A stretch of DNA of 33,386 nt from Parcubacteria group bacterium GW2011_GWA2_51_10 (GTDB taxonomy: Bacteria; Patescibacteriota; Minisyncoccia; Phycocordibacterales; UBA2100), in the NCBI GenBank assembly GCA_001004265.1, contig LCQS01000002.1, positions 1 to 33,386 of the forward strand, written 5' to 3'. Made by a program: the position numbers and the translations under genes. This document shows positions 1 to 9,195 of the stretch, one piece after another; the first letter of the stretch is position 1, and each line of letters starts with the position of its first letter. The notes beneath the pieces were generated by a model. That model was given only the letters and a program-made list of their open reading frames with translations, had not been told where the DNA came from and searched no databases.

Positions 1-440
1 CCGTCCTGTCGTATCTCGTATAGCCGCACGGGGCGGGAAAACTTTGTGCTGTCTCCGCCGGTATGCTGGATCACGACACGCCACATTTGCCCCGTGTCGG
101 TGTTTTTGATGGTGCGACACCCGAAACCGGGTCGCTCTTTGCGGAGCCGCTCTCCCGATATGTTGCACCCGCCACTTTGGTCTGGGTAGGTTACCATGTT
201 CGAGAGTCGGCCGCGTACTCCCGTGTATCGGTATCCCACCATTACCTGTATTTCGGGAGTGAACCATCCACGGCGGTCCGGTTGTAGCGTGCTCGGCGGT
301 GTTCCGTAGTCGCCACCGCAGTCGACCGAGTTTTTTCTGGGGCACTTCTTCTCCTTCGCCCAGCCGTCCTCGGCGGGAAGCGAAAGTGAAACGAAGCCGG
401 CCACCAAAGCGACCAAAAACAACAAATTTTTCAGGCTCAT
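1..440 (-). CDS. Secreted Cys-containing hypothetical protein, C-terminus truncated by window start (MSLKNLLFLVALVAGFVSLSLPAEDGWAKEKKCPRKNSVDCGGDYGTPPSTLQPDRRGWFTPEIQVMVGYRYTGVR...)
   Basis: Open minus-strand frame from ATG at 440 to the window edge (absent from ORF track because no stop is in the window); GGAG RBS upstream; clear signal peptide. Confidence 0.8.
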   Translation of the reverse strand, partial: MSLKNLLFLVALVAGFVSLSLPAEDGWAKEKKCPRKNSVDCGGDYGTPPSTLQPDRRGWFTPEIQVMVGYRYTGVRGRLSNMVTYPDQSGGCNISGERLRKERPGFGCRTIKNTDTGQMWRVVIQHTGGDSTKFSRPVRLYEIRQD

Positions 441-809
441 TTCCGTGCTCCTTCAAAGTTTCCAAGGGACGTCGAATATCGAGTCCGTTTTAGACCATAA
501 TGTTTGTTGACGAAAAGTCAATGTGTTACGGTGCGACAACGAAAAAGACTCGTAAGTAGGGGTGGTTATAAGTATTGGTTTTCTTGCGTCAGCGGACGCA
601 TCATCTACAATTAAACACATGGATCATGATAGAAGTAACTCATGTCATATATTGAGGACTGTGAGCAGTGGGAAAGAGCGGGTACGGTTTCCCAACAGGG
701 TTGCGCGATTTGGACGCAAAAACCTTTTCGTATTGTGGAAAGGTCAATGTTTATGAGCAATATAAAGTAGGATGACGGGTGAAGTTATCCGCGTCCTACT
801 TCTAACGGA

Positions 810-2003
810 ATGGAAAATTTCCGGAAAAAATCCGACGAATTGCCAAACAAAGAGCATACGGCGCCTGCAGGCGCTAGCCGGAGAATGTTTATCAAGACGC
901 TTGGCGCAGGCGCGCTGATTGCTGCTGTCGTGGGAGCGGGAAAACAGGTCGCAGAAAATGATGGTGAGCGCATATTGGGTGAAACTATCAGCAGAGAACA
1001 AGAGGAAGTTGCACTAGCAAAGGCGCGCGAACGTCTGCGCAATGATTTTGGGATTGAGGTGGATTTTAGTCCGCTCCAGCCGCACGAAAAAGAAGAACAT
1101 GGCCTTCAAGGAGAACGCGTGGAGTATGTCGTAGAAAAACGGCGTGTGTGCGAGGCGCTGCTTGATGCGTTTGCTTACTACCCACCAGTCATTTACAAAA
1201 AAGAAGCGTTTATTTCCATCGTGCGCGTGATGGATAGTCTAACGCTCGAGGGTGAGAGCGCGCGCGAACGTATCCAAGGCATTGCCGATGTTGAAGGCGT
1301 ACTCCATCTTCAGCATATTGAACATGAGGGGGTCTTTCCTCTTGCGAGGCGCGGACCACTCGGACAGCTTGGACGGGAAAATCTCGACAAGGAGGAATTC
1401 ATCCGCACTTTCCACCATGAACTTTTTCACGAACTTGACGATATTGATGACGCAGAATGGATAGAACAGACCCGAGGATCACTATCGGGAGACATTTCGG
1501 TTGCGCAACTTCCGTATTTATACAGAGAAGAGCTCGACAAAGTGGTAAAAAATCCGGCAATCTCGCCGGAAGAAAGGAGCGCGGCTCGATCTGAAAGCGT
1601 CAATAATTCACCAATAGGATTTGCCACCGACGATGGGCGAGATAACCCATGGGAGGACAAGGCGACGATCGCAGAATTCCTCTTGGGCGACCCCGGGCAG
1701 TTTGGCTCACCTGAATCAAGAGATCCGGTCCTGGCCAAAAAGATCAAGTTCGTTGAAAAATTCTATTTCTTAAAGAGTCGCGGGATCATTGATGAAGGAT
1801 ATTGGGAAACTATCCGGCGGGCTAAAGGCAATTCAGAAATGGCGGCAAGATATCACAAGGAGCGTTCGCGGACACTCGCGCTTCTCTCCGATGAAGTCCT
1901 GCGCGATTATGTGAGGCAAGAAATCGGCGATCAACTCGACGATGTCGCACTCAAAAGTTGGCGGGAGGATATTATGCTTGGCATTCCACAAGCAGCACAA
2001 TGA
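810..2003 (+). CDS. Secreted putative metallopeptidase-like protein with Tat-type signal (SRRMFIK) and HELFH (HExxH) motif
   Basis: 397 aa ORF; N-terminal twin-Arg motif followed by hydrophobic stretch; 'TFHHELFHELDD' motif. Confidence 0.75.
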   Translation: MENFRKKSDELPNKEHTAPAGASRRMFIKTLGAGALIAAVVGAGKQVAENDGERILGETISREQEEVALAKARERLRNDFGIEVDFSPLQPHEKEEHGLQGERVEYVVEKRRVCEALLDAFAYYPPVIYKKEAFISIVRVMDSLTLEGESARERIQGIADVEGVLHLQHIEHEGVFPLARRGPLGQLGRENLDKEEFIRTFHHELFHELDDIDDAEWIEQTRGSLSGDISVAQLPYLYREELDKVVKNPAISPEERSAARSESVNNSPIGFATDDGRDNPWEDKATIAEFLLGDPGQFGSPESRDPVLAKKIKFVEKFYFLKSRGIIDEGYWETIRRAKGNSEMAARYHKERSRTLALLSDEVLRDYVRQEIGDQLDDVALKSWREDIMLGIPQAAQ

Positions 2004-2040
2004 CGACCGCAGGTTTCGCCGACTGTTTTACCGGTTAAAA

Positions 2041-2070
2041 ACAAAAGCGCCCGGTGAAGGGCGCTTTTGT
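2041..2070 (-). terminator. Rho-independent terminator for the csp gene (palindromic, possibly bidirectional)
   Basis: acaaaagcgccc-ggtgaa-gggcgcttttgt, 12-bp arms with A/T flanks. Confidence 0.75.
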
Positions 2071-2083
2071 GTAGGCGAGTCGC

Positions 2084-2287
2084 TTACGCGACGCGGCTGA
2101 CCTTGACCGCGTTCGGGCCTTTCGGGCTCTCTGCGACTTCAAAGCTAACCGTGTCACCTTCGCGAAGTTCGTCAAAGCTGACGCCGACGAGCTCGTTGGA
2201 GTGGAAAAAGAGATCCTTTTCCTGTCCTTCTCGCTTGATGAACCCGAATCCCTTATCGGTGAGACGGGCGATAGTTCCTGTTTGCAT
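2084..2287 (-). CDS. csp: Cold-shock domain protein
   Basis: MQTGTIARLTDKGFGFIKREGQEKDLFFHSNEL...: KGFGFI (RNP1) and DLFFH (RNP2). Confidence 0.95.
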   Translation of the reverse strand: MQTGTIARLTDKGFGFIKREGQEKDLFFHSNELVGVSFDELREGDTVSFEVAESPKGPNAVKVSRVA

Positions 2288-2473
2288 TGCAATTGGAATT
2301 TTGTTGGTAAGCGCATCCGTTTTTGGCGGAAGATCAAAAACAGTGTGCTGGAGTGGTAGGTCGATCCCTAATCCTCTGGATCAGCCCTGAATTGATTCGA
2401 TGAGAGTATCATATTGATATTGCTTGTCAAGCAATTAGAAATGCTGCTCTTTAGAGCTTTCCTGGTTCAAAGA

Positions 2474-3244
2474 ATGGGATATGATATTGATATGGGTTAT
2501 GTGATCGCGATTACCGTTCTCGTTATCGTTCTTGCGAGCATTCGGCAGATCAATCAGTATCAGCGGGGAGTGAAATTCACGCTCGGAAAATATACGGGAA
2601 TCATGGAGCCGGGCTGGCGGCTTGTCATTCCCATTTTCCAGTCGTACCAGCGCGTGGATATTCGCGTGAAAGCCGTGGATGTGCCTGATCAGAACGCGAT
2701 CACGCGCGACAACGTGTCAGTTACGGTGAACGCAGTCATTTACTACAAAGTTTCTTCCTCGGAAAAGGCGATTATCGAAGTGGAGAGTTTCTCGTACGCG
2801 ATCTCGCAGTATGCGCAAACGACAATGCGCAATATCGTCGGTGAGGTAACGCTCGATGAACTTCTTGCTGGGCGCGAAAAGATCGCGGAACGAATCAGGG
2901 AAATTGTTGATAAAGAAACAGATGCGTGGGGACTTAAGGTAAATAATGTCGAGCTGAAAGATATCCGGTTGCCGGAAAATATGGAGCGCACTATCGCAAA
3001 GCAGGCCGAGGCGGAGCGCGAGAAGCGCGCCGTCATCATCAATTCGGAAGGGGAGCTTGCCGCTTCAAGAAATATGGCCGAAGCGGCGCGCGTTCTCAAT
3101 GAAGTTCCCGGCGCGCTCCACCTGCGGACGCTGCAATCTATCAATGACCTCTCTTCCGATCAGTCGAACACGGTCATCTTTACTGTACCACTTGAAATCC
3201 TCAAAGCATTCGCCGGCGGTTTCGGAAGGAAATCAGCAGAATAG
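2474..3244 (+). CDS. SPFH/Band 7 (slipin/stomatin-like) membrane protein
   Basis: N-terminal TM then QYQRGVKFTLGKYTGIMEPGWRLVIPIFQSYQRVDIRV...; ORF extends upstream to 2414 but start at 2474 or 2492 is more likely. Confidence 0.92.
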   Translation: MGYDIDMGYVIAITVLVIVLASIRQINQYQRGVKFTLGKYTGIMEPGWRLVIPIFQSYQRVDIRVKAVDVPDQNAITRDNVSVTVNAVIYYKVSSSEKAIIEVESFSYAISQYAQTTMRNIVGEVTLDELLAGREKIAERIREIVDKETDAWGLKVNNVELKDIRLPENMERTIAKQAEAEREKRAVIINSEGELAASRNMAEAARVLNEVPGALHLRTLQSINDLSSDQSNTVIFTVPLEILKAFAGGFGRKSAE

Positions 3245-3249
3245 TCTAC

Positions 3250-4188
3250 TTATCGACCCTCTGCCGCTTGCTCCAGTTCTGCGATTTCGATTTTTTTCAT
3301 TTTGAGCATGGCTTTCATAGCGCGGCCCGCCTTTTCCTTATCCGGATCACTCAATAGCTTCAGAAGTATAGTCGGAACTATCTGCCACGAGAGTCCGAAT
3401 TTGTCTTTCAGCCAGCCGCATTGTTCCGCGGCGGGGACGGCAGATAGTTTTTTCCAGAAGTAATCAACTTCATCCTGACCCTTGCAGTCTACGGAAAAAG
3501 ATATGGCTTCGCTGAAAGTAAAATTGTGTTTATGTGCGCTGTCCATGATGCCGAATTCCTGCCCGAAAAGCTCAAAAGACGCATGCCTTATAGTGCCTTC
3601 TTTATCTCCCTCCTCACCTTTGCCGTATCGATCTATTTCCCCGATTTTCGAGCCAGGATCTTTGAACGTTGAAACATAAAAGCTCATCGCGTCTTCTGCC
3701 TGCCCAGCGACGGCTCCCACAAACATCAGGGTCGGCGTGATTTTTTGTTTTATCTCTTTTTCGCCGGCGAACATTATTTGCCAGGAGAGTCCATACTTAT
3801 CTGCAAGCCACGTGTATCTTTTGCTGAAAGGGTATTCGCCGAGTTCCATTAATACGCTCCCACCCTCCGATAATTTTTTCCACAACGTATCGACTTCCTC
3901 TCTTGTATCGCAGGCGACGAGAAATGATATGGCGGGCGTGAATTTGAAAATCGGACCGCCATTTAAACCCACAAATTTTTGACCAGCGAGCTCGAATTCG
4001 ATCGTCATCACCGAACCAGCGGGCCGACCCGATACTTTTGCCGCGTTTTCATCATAGCGAGTAGTGACTCCTACTCGCGAATTATCAAAAAGCGACGTAT
4101 ATAGATTTGCGGCTTCCTCTGCTTTGTCGTCAAACCAAAGAAACGGAGTGATTTTCTGTTTATCCTGAGCTTGTCGAAGGGCTGACAT
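3250..4188 (-). CDS. Tandem-domain PhnB-type VOC/glyoxalase family protein
   Basis: Two PhnB-like halves (ITPFLWFDDKAEEAANLYTSLF..., ITPTLMFVGAVAGQAEDAMSFYVSTF...), each followed by a KDKFGLSWQI-type motif. Confidence 0.9.
   Translation of the reverse strand: MSALRQAQDKQKITPFLWFDDKAEEAANLYTSLFDNSRVGVTTRYDENAAKVSGRPAGSVMTIEFELAGQKFVGLNGGPIFKFTPAISFLVACDTREEVDTLWKKLSEGGSVLMELGEYPFSKRYTWLADKYGLSWQIMFAGEKEIKQKITPTLMFVGAVAGQAEDAMSFYVSTFKDPGSKIGEIDRYGKGEEGDKEGTIRHASFELFGQEFGIMDSAHKHNFTFSEAISFSVDCKGQDEVDYFWKKLSAVPAAEQCGWLKDKFGLSWQIVPTILLKLLSDPDKEKAGRAMKAMLKMKKIEIAELEQAAEGR
4161..4181. repeat. Short dispersed repeat TATCCTGAGCTTGTCGAAGGG (second divergent copy at 14149-14169)
   Basis: Matches tatcctgagcacgtcgaaggg at 14149-14169 except 2 nt. 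Confidence 0.7.
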
Positions 4189-4263
4189 GTTTTGACTTAC
4201 ATTCCTTTCGGTTCAATCATGCCAACGCGATTGCCCACCATATAACAAGGAATAGGTTATAGG

Positions 4264-4599
4264 TTAGGAGGGCATGTGTGTGATCGATAAGACATCGATG
4301 TACCCGCCGGGAATCTGAAAGTGCGGATGGCCCTCGAACAATTTTGTAGCCGCATCATGCGAATCGGCTTCGACTATCGAGTATCCGGTCACCTCGTTTT
4401 TAGCGTCAGATACGCCGGATGAAGTCACCCTTTTTGTTTTACCCAGTGGCGCACCAATGTTTGCGATATTCTTTTTATTATCCTTCATCCACGTAGCCCA
4501 TTCCTCCATGCCTTTTTTCATGTCTTCTGGCTTCGTGTCCTTCATCCACTTTCCTATTTCCGACAAGGGTGCCATATATAATACGAAAAATTTCGCCAT
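4264..4599 (-). CDS. YCII/DGPF-related protein
   Basis: MAKFFVLYMAPLSEIGKWMKDTKPEDMKKGMEEWATWMKD...VTGYSIVEADSHDAATKLFEGHPHF... Confidence 0.75.
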   Translation of the reverse strand: MAKFFVLYMAPLSEIGKWMKDTKPEDMKKGMEEWATWMKDNKKNIANIGAPLGKTKRVTSSGVSDAKNEVTGYSIVEADSHDAATKLFEGHPHFQIPGGYIDVLSITHMPS

Positions 4600-4669
4600 A
4601 CGCGTGTTTGATTATTGCTAATACAATTCAATCTTGACGACTCATCGTTAAGAAAGAGTGAAGATTCGT

Positions 4670-4894
4670 TTACACGATTGCTAAATAAGCAGAAAGCAGC
4701 AGCAATGCAGTAGCCCAGAATAACGTCCAGAACATCTGGTATCTACGACCTCGCCATTCCCAATTCGGCCAGTAGTATATTTTGCGACGTATAAAAAAGT
4801 CCTCCTTTTTGAACAGATAGATCAAATGAATCGAGAGATCATATAGGATCATTGCGAGTACGATATATAAAAGCGCTTCCGAATTCATAAACAA
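4670..4894 (-). CDS. Small membrane protein (two predicted TM segments)
   Basis: 74 aa ORF with hydrophobic N- and C-terminal segments. Confidence 0.6.
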   Translation of the reverse strand: MFMNSEALLYIVLAMILYDLSIHLIYLFKKEDFFIRRKIYYWPNWEWRGRRYQMFWTLFWATALLLLSAYLAIV

Positions 4895-4902
4895 ACTATA
4901 AC

Positions 4903-4944
4903 AAAAAAGGACGCCGCCTTCGCGACGCTGCGAAGGCGGCGTCC
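4903..4944 (-). terminator. Rho-independent terminator of the VIT-family gene
   Basis: ggacgccgccttcg / cgaaggcggcgtcc 14-bp stem followed on the minus strand by TTTTTT. Confidence 0.9.
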
Positions 4945-4982
4945 ACCGAACGGTAACTTAGACCTTTGGAATTGTAGAATAA

Positions 4983-5594
4983 CTATGAAGATAACAGCTT
5001 GCCGGCAAGGAGGCCGAACGCGATCGCGATCCCTCCAATCGTAGCCATGCGCAGACCGCTCTTCATCAGGCTCGTGTGTGCGATGCGCGCTCCCACGATG
5101 CCGAGAATAAATAACGCCGCAACAGAAAAGATAATGGAGAATGACAACGCAGTGGCAACGGGCCACAGAAGATAGGGAAAGAGGGGAATGAACCCTGAAA
5201 AAAGATACGAGACGAACATTATCGAGCCGGAGATGAAATTGCTTCTCGTCGGCGCGTCAGCGCCGGTCGCGTATCCTTCTGCTGAAGCTTCGGAAAGGAA
5301 GCTGCCGGCTGCCATTGAAAACGCCTCGACGAAGATGAGTACAACGCCGGTGAGAAAAATCGTTTTCTCCGGCACATTCGCTATCGCGATACCGGAGAGG
5401 AGACCGACGGTCGAGACGAGACTATCCTCGACGCCGAAAATAAAATTCCTGAAATATGATATGAATGAAGGGCTCTTTTCCATATGATGGTTCAAATCGT
5501 ACCATGTTCGTAAAAGCAAGCCGCTCTCCACGGCTCGCGTCGAGCGAGGGTTTGGGCCCGCGTCAGAAATTACGGATCGTTTTTCCATGGTCAT
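4983..5594 (-). CDS. VIT1/CCC1-family transporter
   Basis: FGVEDSLVSTVGLLSGIAIA...FVEAFSMAAGSFLSEASAEGY; start may be the internal Met at 5483. Confidence 0.88.
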   Translation of the reverse strand: MTMEKRSVISDAGPNPRSTRAVESGLLLRTWYDLNHHMEKSPSFISYFRNFIFGVEDSLVSTVGLLSGIAIANVPEKTIFLTGVVLIFVEAFSMAAGSFLSEASAEGYATGADAPTRSNFISGSIMFVSYLFSGFIPLFPYLLWPVATALSFSIIFSVAALFILGIVGARIAHTSLMKSGLRMATIGGIAIAFGLLAGKLLSS

Positions 5595-5621
5595 CTACTC
5601 ATAATTTGCTAAACTTTCTAT

Positions 5622-6734
5622 ATGAAATGGGTGGCGGTTCTAGCGGTAGTCGCAGTGTTTGCGGCAGGCTCCGTATATCTGCTGAGGAGTGAGAGCGGCA
5701 GTGCGCGCAACGACACTGCTGTCGTGGGAGAACAGCAGTCGACAGCCAATGTTCCCGTAGAGAGTGGGGAAAAAGTGACTACCGCGCTTCCGAGCGCGAA
5801 AATAATTACAGGTCTAGCGCATGAGGGGCAGACGTTCAACAACTGCTCGTCTGTGGGGCTTTTGATCGCGATGTCGCACTGGGGAATTAAGGACACGCAA
5901 AAAGATATCGCCGAAGCGACGCGTCCTTGGAACAATCCCAAAGGAGATAATGACGATAAATCCGTAACGCTTTTCGAGCTTGCGGATTATGCAAGGGCAA
6001 AGCATGGCCTCCTCGCATATGTGCGCCCGAATGGCAACCTCGAAACTCTCAAAAAATTTGTAGCTAATGATATTCCGGTCGTAACGCGAGCGCTGATGTA
6101 TGAGGATCAAGATATTCCTCACTATCGGGTCGTGCACGGATATGATGACGCGACGCAGATGATCACGCAGACCGACAGCATCAACGGTCGCGACAAAACA
6201 TTTTCATACGACAAGTGGCAAGTAATGTGGAAGGATTTCAATTATTCATATCTCATCGTCGTCCCGCCGGAGAAAAAAGAGCTTGTCGAGCGTCTCTTGC
6301 AAAAAGAAGTGAGTGAAAAAGTTGCTTGGGAGAATGCCAAAAGCCGAGCCGAAGAAGAGCTCGCGAAGGATCCGGACGATTACAAATGGAGATACAATCT
6401 TTTGACTGCCCTGTACTATCTGGGCGACTACGAGGGCACTGTGCGGGAATTCGAAAAAATCGATGACCGGCTAACGCGCCGCGCACTTTGGTATCAGATG
6501 GAGCCAATTGATGCGTACTTCCAGCTTGGAAACTATGATCGCGTGATCGGGCTTGCCGACAGCGTCATCAACGATCATAACAAGGCCGTCTCGGAACTGT
6601 ATGTTTTGAAAGGGAAGATCTACCAAAGCCGGGGCGAGCTAGTGGCCGCACGCGCCGAATACGAGAAGGCAATTTACTATCACAAGCACCTCCAATCCGC
6701 TAAAGACGCTCTCGCGTCGGCGGGGTCTCAATGA
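5622..6734 (+). CDS. Membrane-anchored C39-like cysteine peptidase domain fused to TPR repeats
   Basis: Signal/TM; FNNCSSVGLLIAMSHWG... and PHYRVVHGYDD consistent with C39-like peptidase; C-terminal TPR-like helices. Confidence 0.8.
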   Translation: MKWVAVLAVVAVFAAGSVYLLRSESGSARNDTAVVGEQQSTANVPVESGEKVTTALPSAKIITGLAHEGQTFNNCSSVGLLIAMSHWGIKDTQKDIAEATRPWNNPKGDNDDKSVTLFELADYARAKHGLLAYVRPNGNLETLKKFVANDIPVVTRALMYEDQDIPHYRVVHGYDDATQMITQTDSINGRDKTFSYDKWQVMWKDFNYSYLIVVPPEKKELVERLLQKEVSEKVAWENAKSRAEEELAKDPDDYKWRYNLLTALYYLGDYEGTVREFEKIDDRLTRRALWYQMEPIDAYFQLGNYDRVIGLADSVINDHNKAVSELYVLKGKIYQSRGELVAARAEYEKAIYYHKHLQSAKDALASAGSQ

Positions 6735-6777
6735 CTCCGACTAATGCGCCCGGAAAAATCGTAATGCGATTCTGCCT

Positions 6778-7203
6778 CTATTGCACCAGATCGCCGCACG
6801 CGACGTACACGTTAACTTCGTCGGGAGATTTATGGACATTGAGTGCGAGCGGAAGCTGACTAAGAATTACATCCAGGGAAACATCGAGTGTTGTTTCGGA
6901 AACACCGTTTACGGGGAAGACGAGCGGATATAGCACTCCTCCAATATTTGCGCAGGAACCTGTATGGATGTGCGCTGGCTGCGCCGTGCCTTCTGGCGCT
7001 CCTGAAAGTGCGAGCGTAACGATAGTCTTTCCGCCTGAGTCCGTAAGAGTAGCCGTGCCTGACTCGCCGGAATTATTTTGCGTGTTTAAGGCAACAGTGA
7101 TCGAGCTCTGCTGCGGCTGTGGCTCGGCAGAATAATTGACGTACCAAATAATTCCTCCGACGACAATTACTGCAACGACGAGCCAGACAAAGATGTTTTT
7201 CAT
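6778..7203 (-). CDS. Membrane-anchored CHRD-like protein
   Basis: N-terminal TM; GTATLTDSGGKTIVTLALSGAPEGTAQPAHIHTGSCANIGGVLYPL. Confidence 0.75.
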   Translation of the reverse strand: MKNIFVWLVVAVIVVGGIIWYVNYSAEPQPQQSSITVALNTQNNSGESGTATLTDSGGKTIVTLALSGAPEGTAQPAHIHTGSCANIGGVLYPLVFPVNGVSETTLDVSLDVILSQLPLALNVHKSPDEVNVYVACGDLVQ

Positions 7204-7430
7204 AATTATGTAGAGATTCTGGAAAAGTATTCACTAATAATCGGTATTAAACCTCATATTGGCTCCTCGGCTCGGATGCGAATGTGAGTACACATTCTCA
7301 TCTCTCGCTCTACGTCGCCAATAAAGATATTCCAAAAGATATTCCTTAAGAATGAGCTTTTAATGAATTGCGATTGTATGCTAGGTCGGGGAGAAAGGGT
7401 AGAGACAGTCAATTTGGTATACTTATCCCC

Positions 7431-8114
7431 ATGAACCACACATCTTCCGAGCGGGGGATGAGCTTACCTATCGCAGTGCTTGTTCTAGCTGCTGTCGTCG
7501 GAGTCGGCGCGATTATTTTCATATCACTTCCAAAGGGAGAGCCGGAAGAGAGCAGCTTGCGAGAAACGGATCCAGCAGTTTCCACACTTGCCGCATGCCA
7601 AGCCGGCTGCAGGGATCAGTATGGCGGAAGCGGCAGTTCCGGATTTGAGGCATGCATGCGCGGATGCGGTGCAGGGCCTGCGGCTGGTGCACGCGAAACA
7701 GAATCCACCTCGCCCGAAGCCGAATCGACACCTGCGCCTTCACAGACTCCGGCGTCGCCTAAACCGCAATCGCAACAGCAGCAGACTTCGCCAACTGCGT
7801 CTCCGACAACTCCACCGCCCGCTCCGCAGCCGACACCAACACCCGCTCCACAACCGCAGCCAGCTCCAAAAACCGTGGACGTTTCAATACGGGGTTTTAC
7901 GTTCAATCCAGCCTCTGTCACGATTAATGCCGGCGATACGGTTGTATTCAAGAATTTTGACTCGGTCGGGCACACTGCAACGCAAAGCGGCGGATTCGAT
8001 ACCGGGCTCCTTGGGCAAGGCCAATCAAAGTCAATTACGTTCTCACAAAAGGGCACGTTCAACTATTACTGTATTCCGCATCCTTACATGACGGGAACGA
8101 TTATTGTCGAGTAA
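7431..8114 (+). CDS. Membrane-anchored cupredoxin (plastocyanin/amicyanin-like) with Pro/Gln/Thr-rich linker
   Basis: VDVSIRGFTFNPASVTINAGDTVVFKNFDSVGHTATQ...GTFNYYCIPHPYMTGTIIVE (type I Cu ligands H, C, H, M). Confidence 0.92.
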   Translation: MNHTSSERGMSLPIAVLVLAAVVGVGAIIFISLPKGEPEESSLRETDPAVSTLAACQAGCRDQYGGSGSSGFEACMRGCGAGPAAGARETESTSPEAESTPAPSQTPASPKPQSQQQQTSPTASPTTPPPAPQPTPTPAPQPQPAPKTVDVSIRGFTFNPASVTINAGDTVVFKNFDSVGHTATQSGGFDTGLLGQGQSKSITFSQKGTFNYYCIPHPYMTGTIIVE

Positions 8115-8187
8115 CTAACCTTGGTCAATTCCCGGCGACATTCTTGCCCGGCCGTGGCCTTGGAAGATTTTAGGCTATTGACAGTTT

Positions 8188-8700
8188 TCAGTTCAGCATC
8201 CAGATCGAGTAGTTCAAATACGAAGCGAAGCTTACCCAAAATATATAGGGCACCAAAAGCCACGCTGCCGGTTTAGAGATTTTCGCGAACGCGACGATTG
8301 TGACGAGAATAGCAAGCCAGAGGAACGCAATCTCAATCAATGCACCGCCAGGGCTATGCAGACCAAAAAAGATGACCGACCAGAGCGTGTTCAATATCAG
8401 TTGGCCGAGAAATATGCCGAGAGCAATTTTTACGTCCCTACGCTCCAGCCCCTTTCTCCAGATCAAAAAAGCCGCAATGCCCATAAGCGCGAAGAGGGTA
8501 GTCCACACAGTCGCGAAGAGCCACGATGGAGGATTGAGAGCCGGCTTAACTAGTGTTGCATACCACTCCAAACCCGAACTCGAGTCGCCTGTGGTGAGCG
8601 CAGTCGAACCAATGATACCGGCAAGTTCTGATACACCGATCGCAACTATCAATTTGAGAATATTTTTGAGACTCACGCACTCATTATAACCCTCATTCAT
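8188..8700 (-). CDS. tspO: TspO/MBR family protein
   Basis: WYATLVKPALNPPSWLFATVWTTLFALMGIAAFLIW...; multiple TM. Confidence 0.93.
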   Translation of the reverse strand: MNEGYNECVSLKNILKLIVAIGVSELAGIIGSTALTTGDSSSGLEWYATLVKPALNPPSWLFATVWTTLFALMGIAAFLIWRKGLERRDVKIALGIFLGQLILNTLWSVIFFGLHSPGGALIEIAFLWLAILVTIVAFAKISKPAAWLLVPYIFWVSFASYLNYSIWMLN

Positions 8701-8742
8701 TTGAGCAAATTATTAAATCCACGAGCCGTCACATTGCTACAA

Positions 8743-8776
8743 AACATACCTATAAACTCCAGTTTGTAGGTATGTT
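8743..8776. promoter_or_regulatory. Inverted-repeat operator candidate upstream of tspO
   Basis: aacatacctataaactcc|agtttgtaggtatgtt near-perfect palindrome; resembles the site at 9089-9120. Confidence 0.65.
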
Positions 8777-9098
8777 ATTGAATGCGCTGGAACGATTTGA
8801 GAAAGCTGACGAACGTTTTTCCGTATGGCGATAGCGTGTGCTCTACGAATTTGCCGCGGTATTTTTTGTTCACGAGCCCTGCCTGATGCAGACGTCTCGT
8901 ATGCTCACCCAGAGTTTTCTCGTTTGCTCCGATTGTTTCAACTATCTCCTCAAGGGTTATAGCTTCACGCGCAGCAACTAACAGTAATATCTCGATACGG
9001 TAGTGGTTTGCCATTCCCTTAAGATGCCGCTCCATCTGTTTTGCCGTTTTAATTTTGCTCATATTTACATTAACTGCATCATACAAACACATACTCAC
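8775..9098 (-). CDS. ArsR-family winged-helix transcriptional regulator
   Basis: KQMERHLKGMANHYRIEILLLVAAREAITLEEIVETIGANEKTLGEHTRRLHQAGLVNKK. Confidence 0.88.
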   Translation of the reverse strand: MSMCLYDAVNVNMSKIKTAKQMERHLKGMANHYRIEILLLVAAREAITLEEIVETIGANEKTLGEHTRRLHQAGLVNKKYRGKFVEHTLSPYGKTFVSFLKSFQRIQ

Positions 9099-9120
9099 AA
9101 ACTCAAGTTTATAGGGATGT
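9089..9120. promoter_or_regulatory. Second operator candidate at the 5' end of the ArsR gene
   Basis: acatactcacaaactc|aagtttatagggatgt, imperfect palindrome matching the 8743-8776 site. Confidence 0.55.
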
Positions 9121-9195
9121 TCATGTTATAGTTGGTGTGAACAAAAGTCTAAATCTTAGTGTACGCAACGCCAGTTCCTGTTTTGCCGATTTACA

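Noticed and set aside
63-493. Plus-strand ORFs 63-287 and 299-493
   Set aside because: They are antisense to a clearly better minus-strand secreted protein (1..440) with RBS and signal peptide.
7588-8091. Arg-rich 167-aa plus-strand ORF and the 148-aa Cys/Gly-rich minus-strand ORF over the cupredoxin linker
   Set aside because: Out-of-frame readings of the Pro/Gln/Thr-rich linker of the cupredoxin gene.
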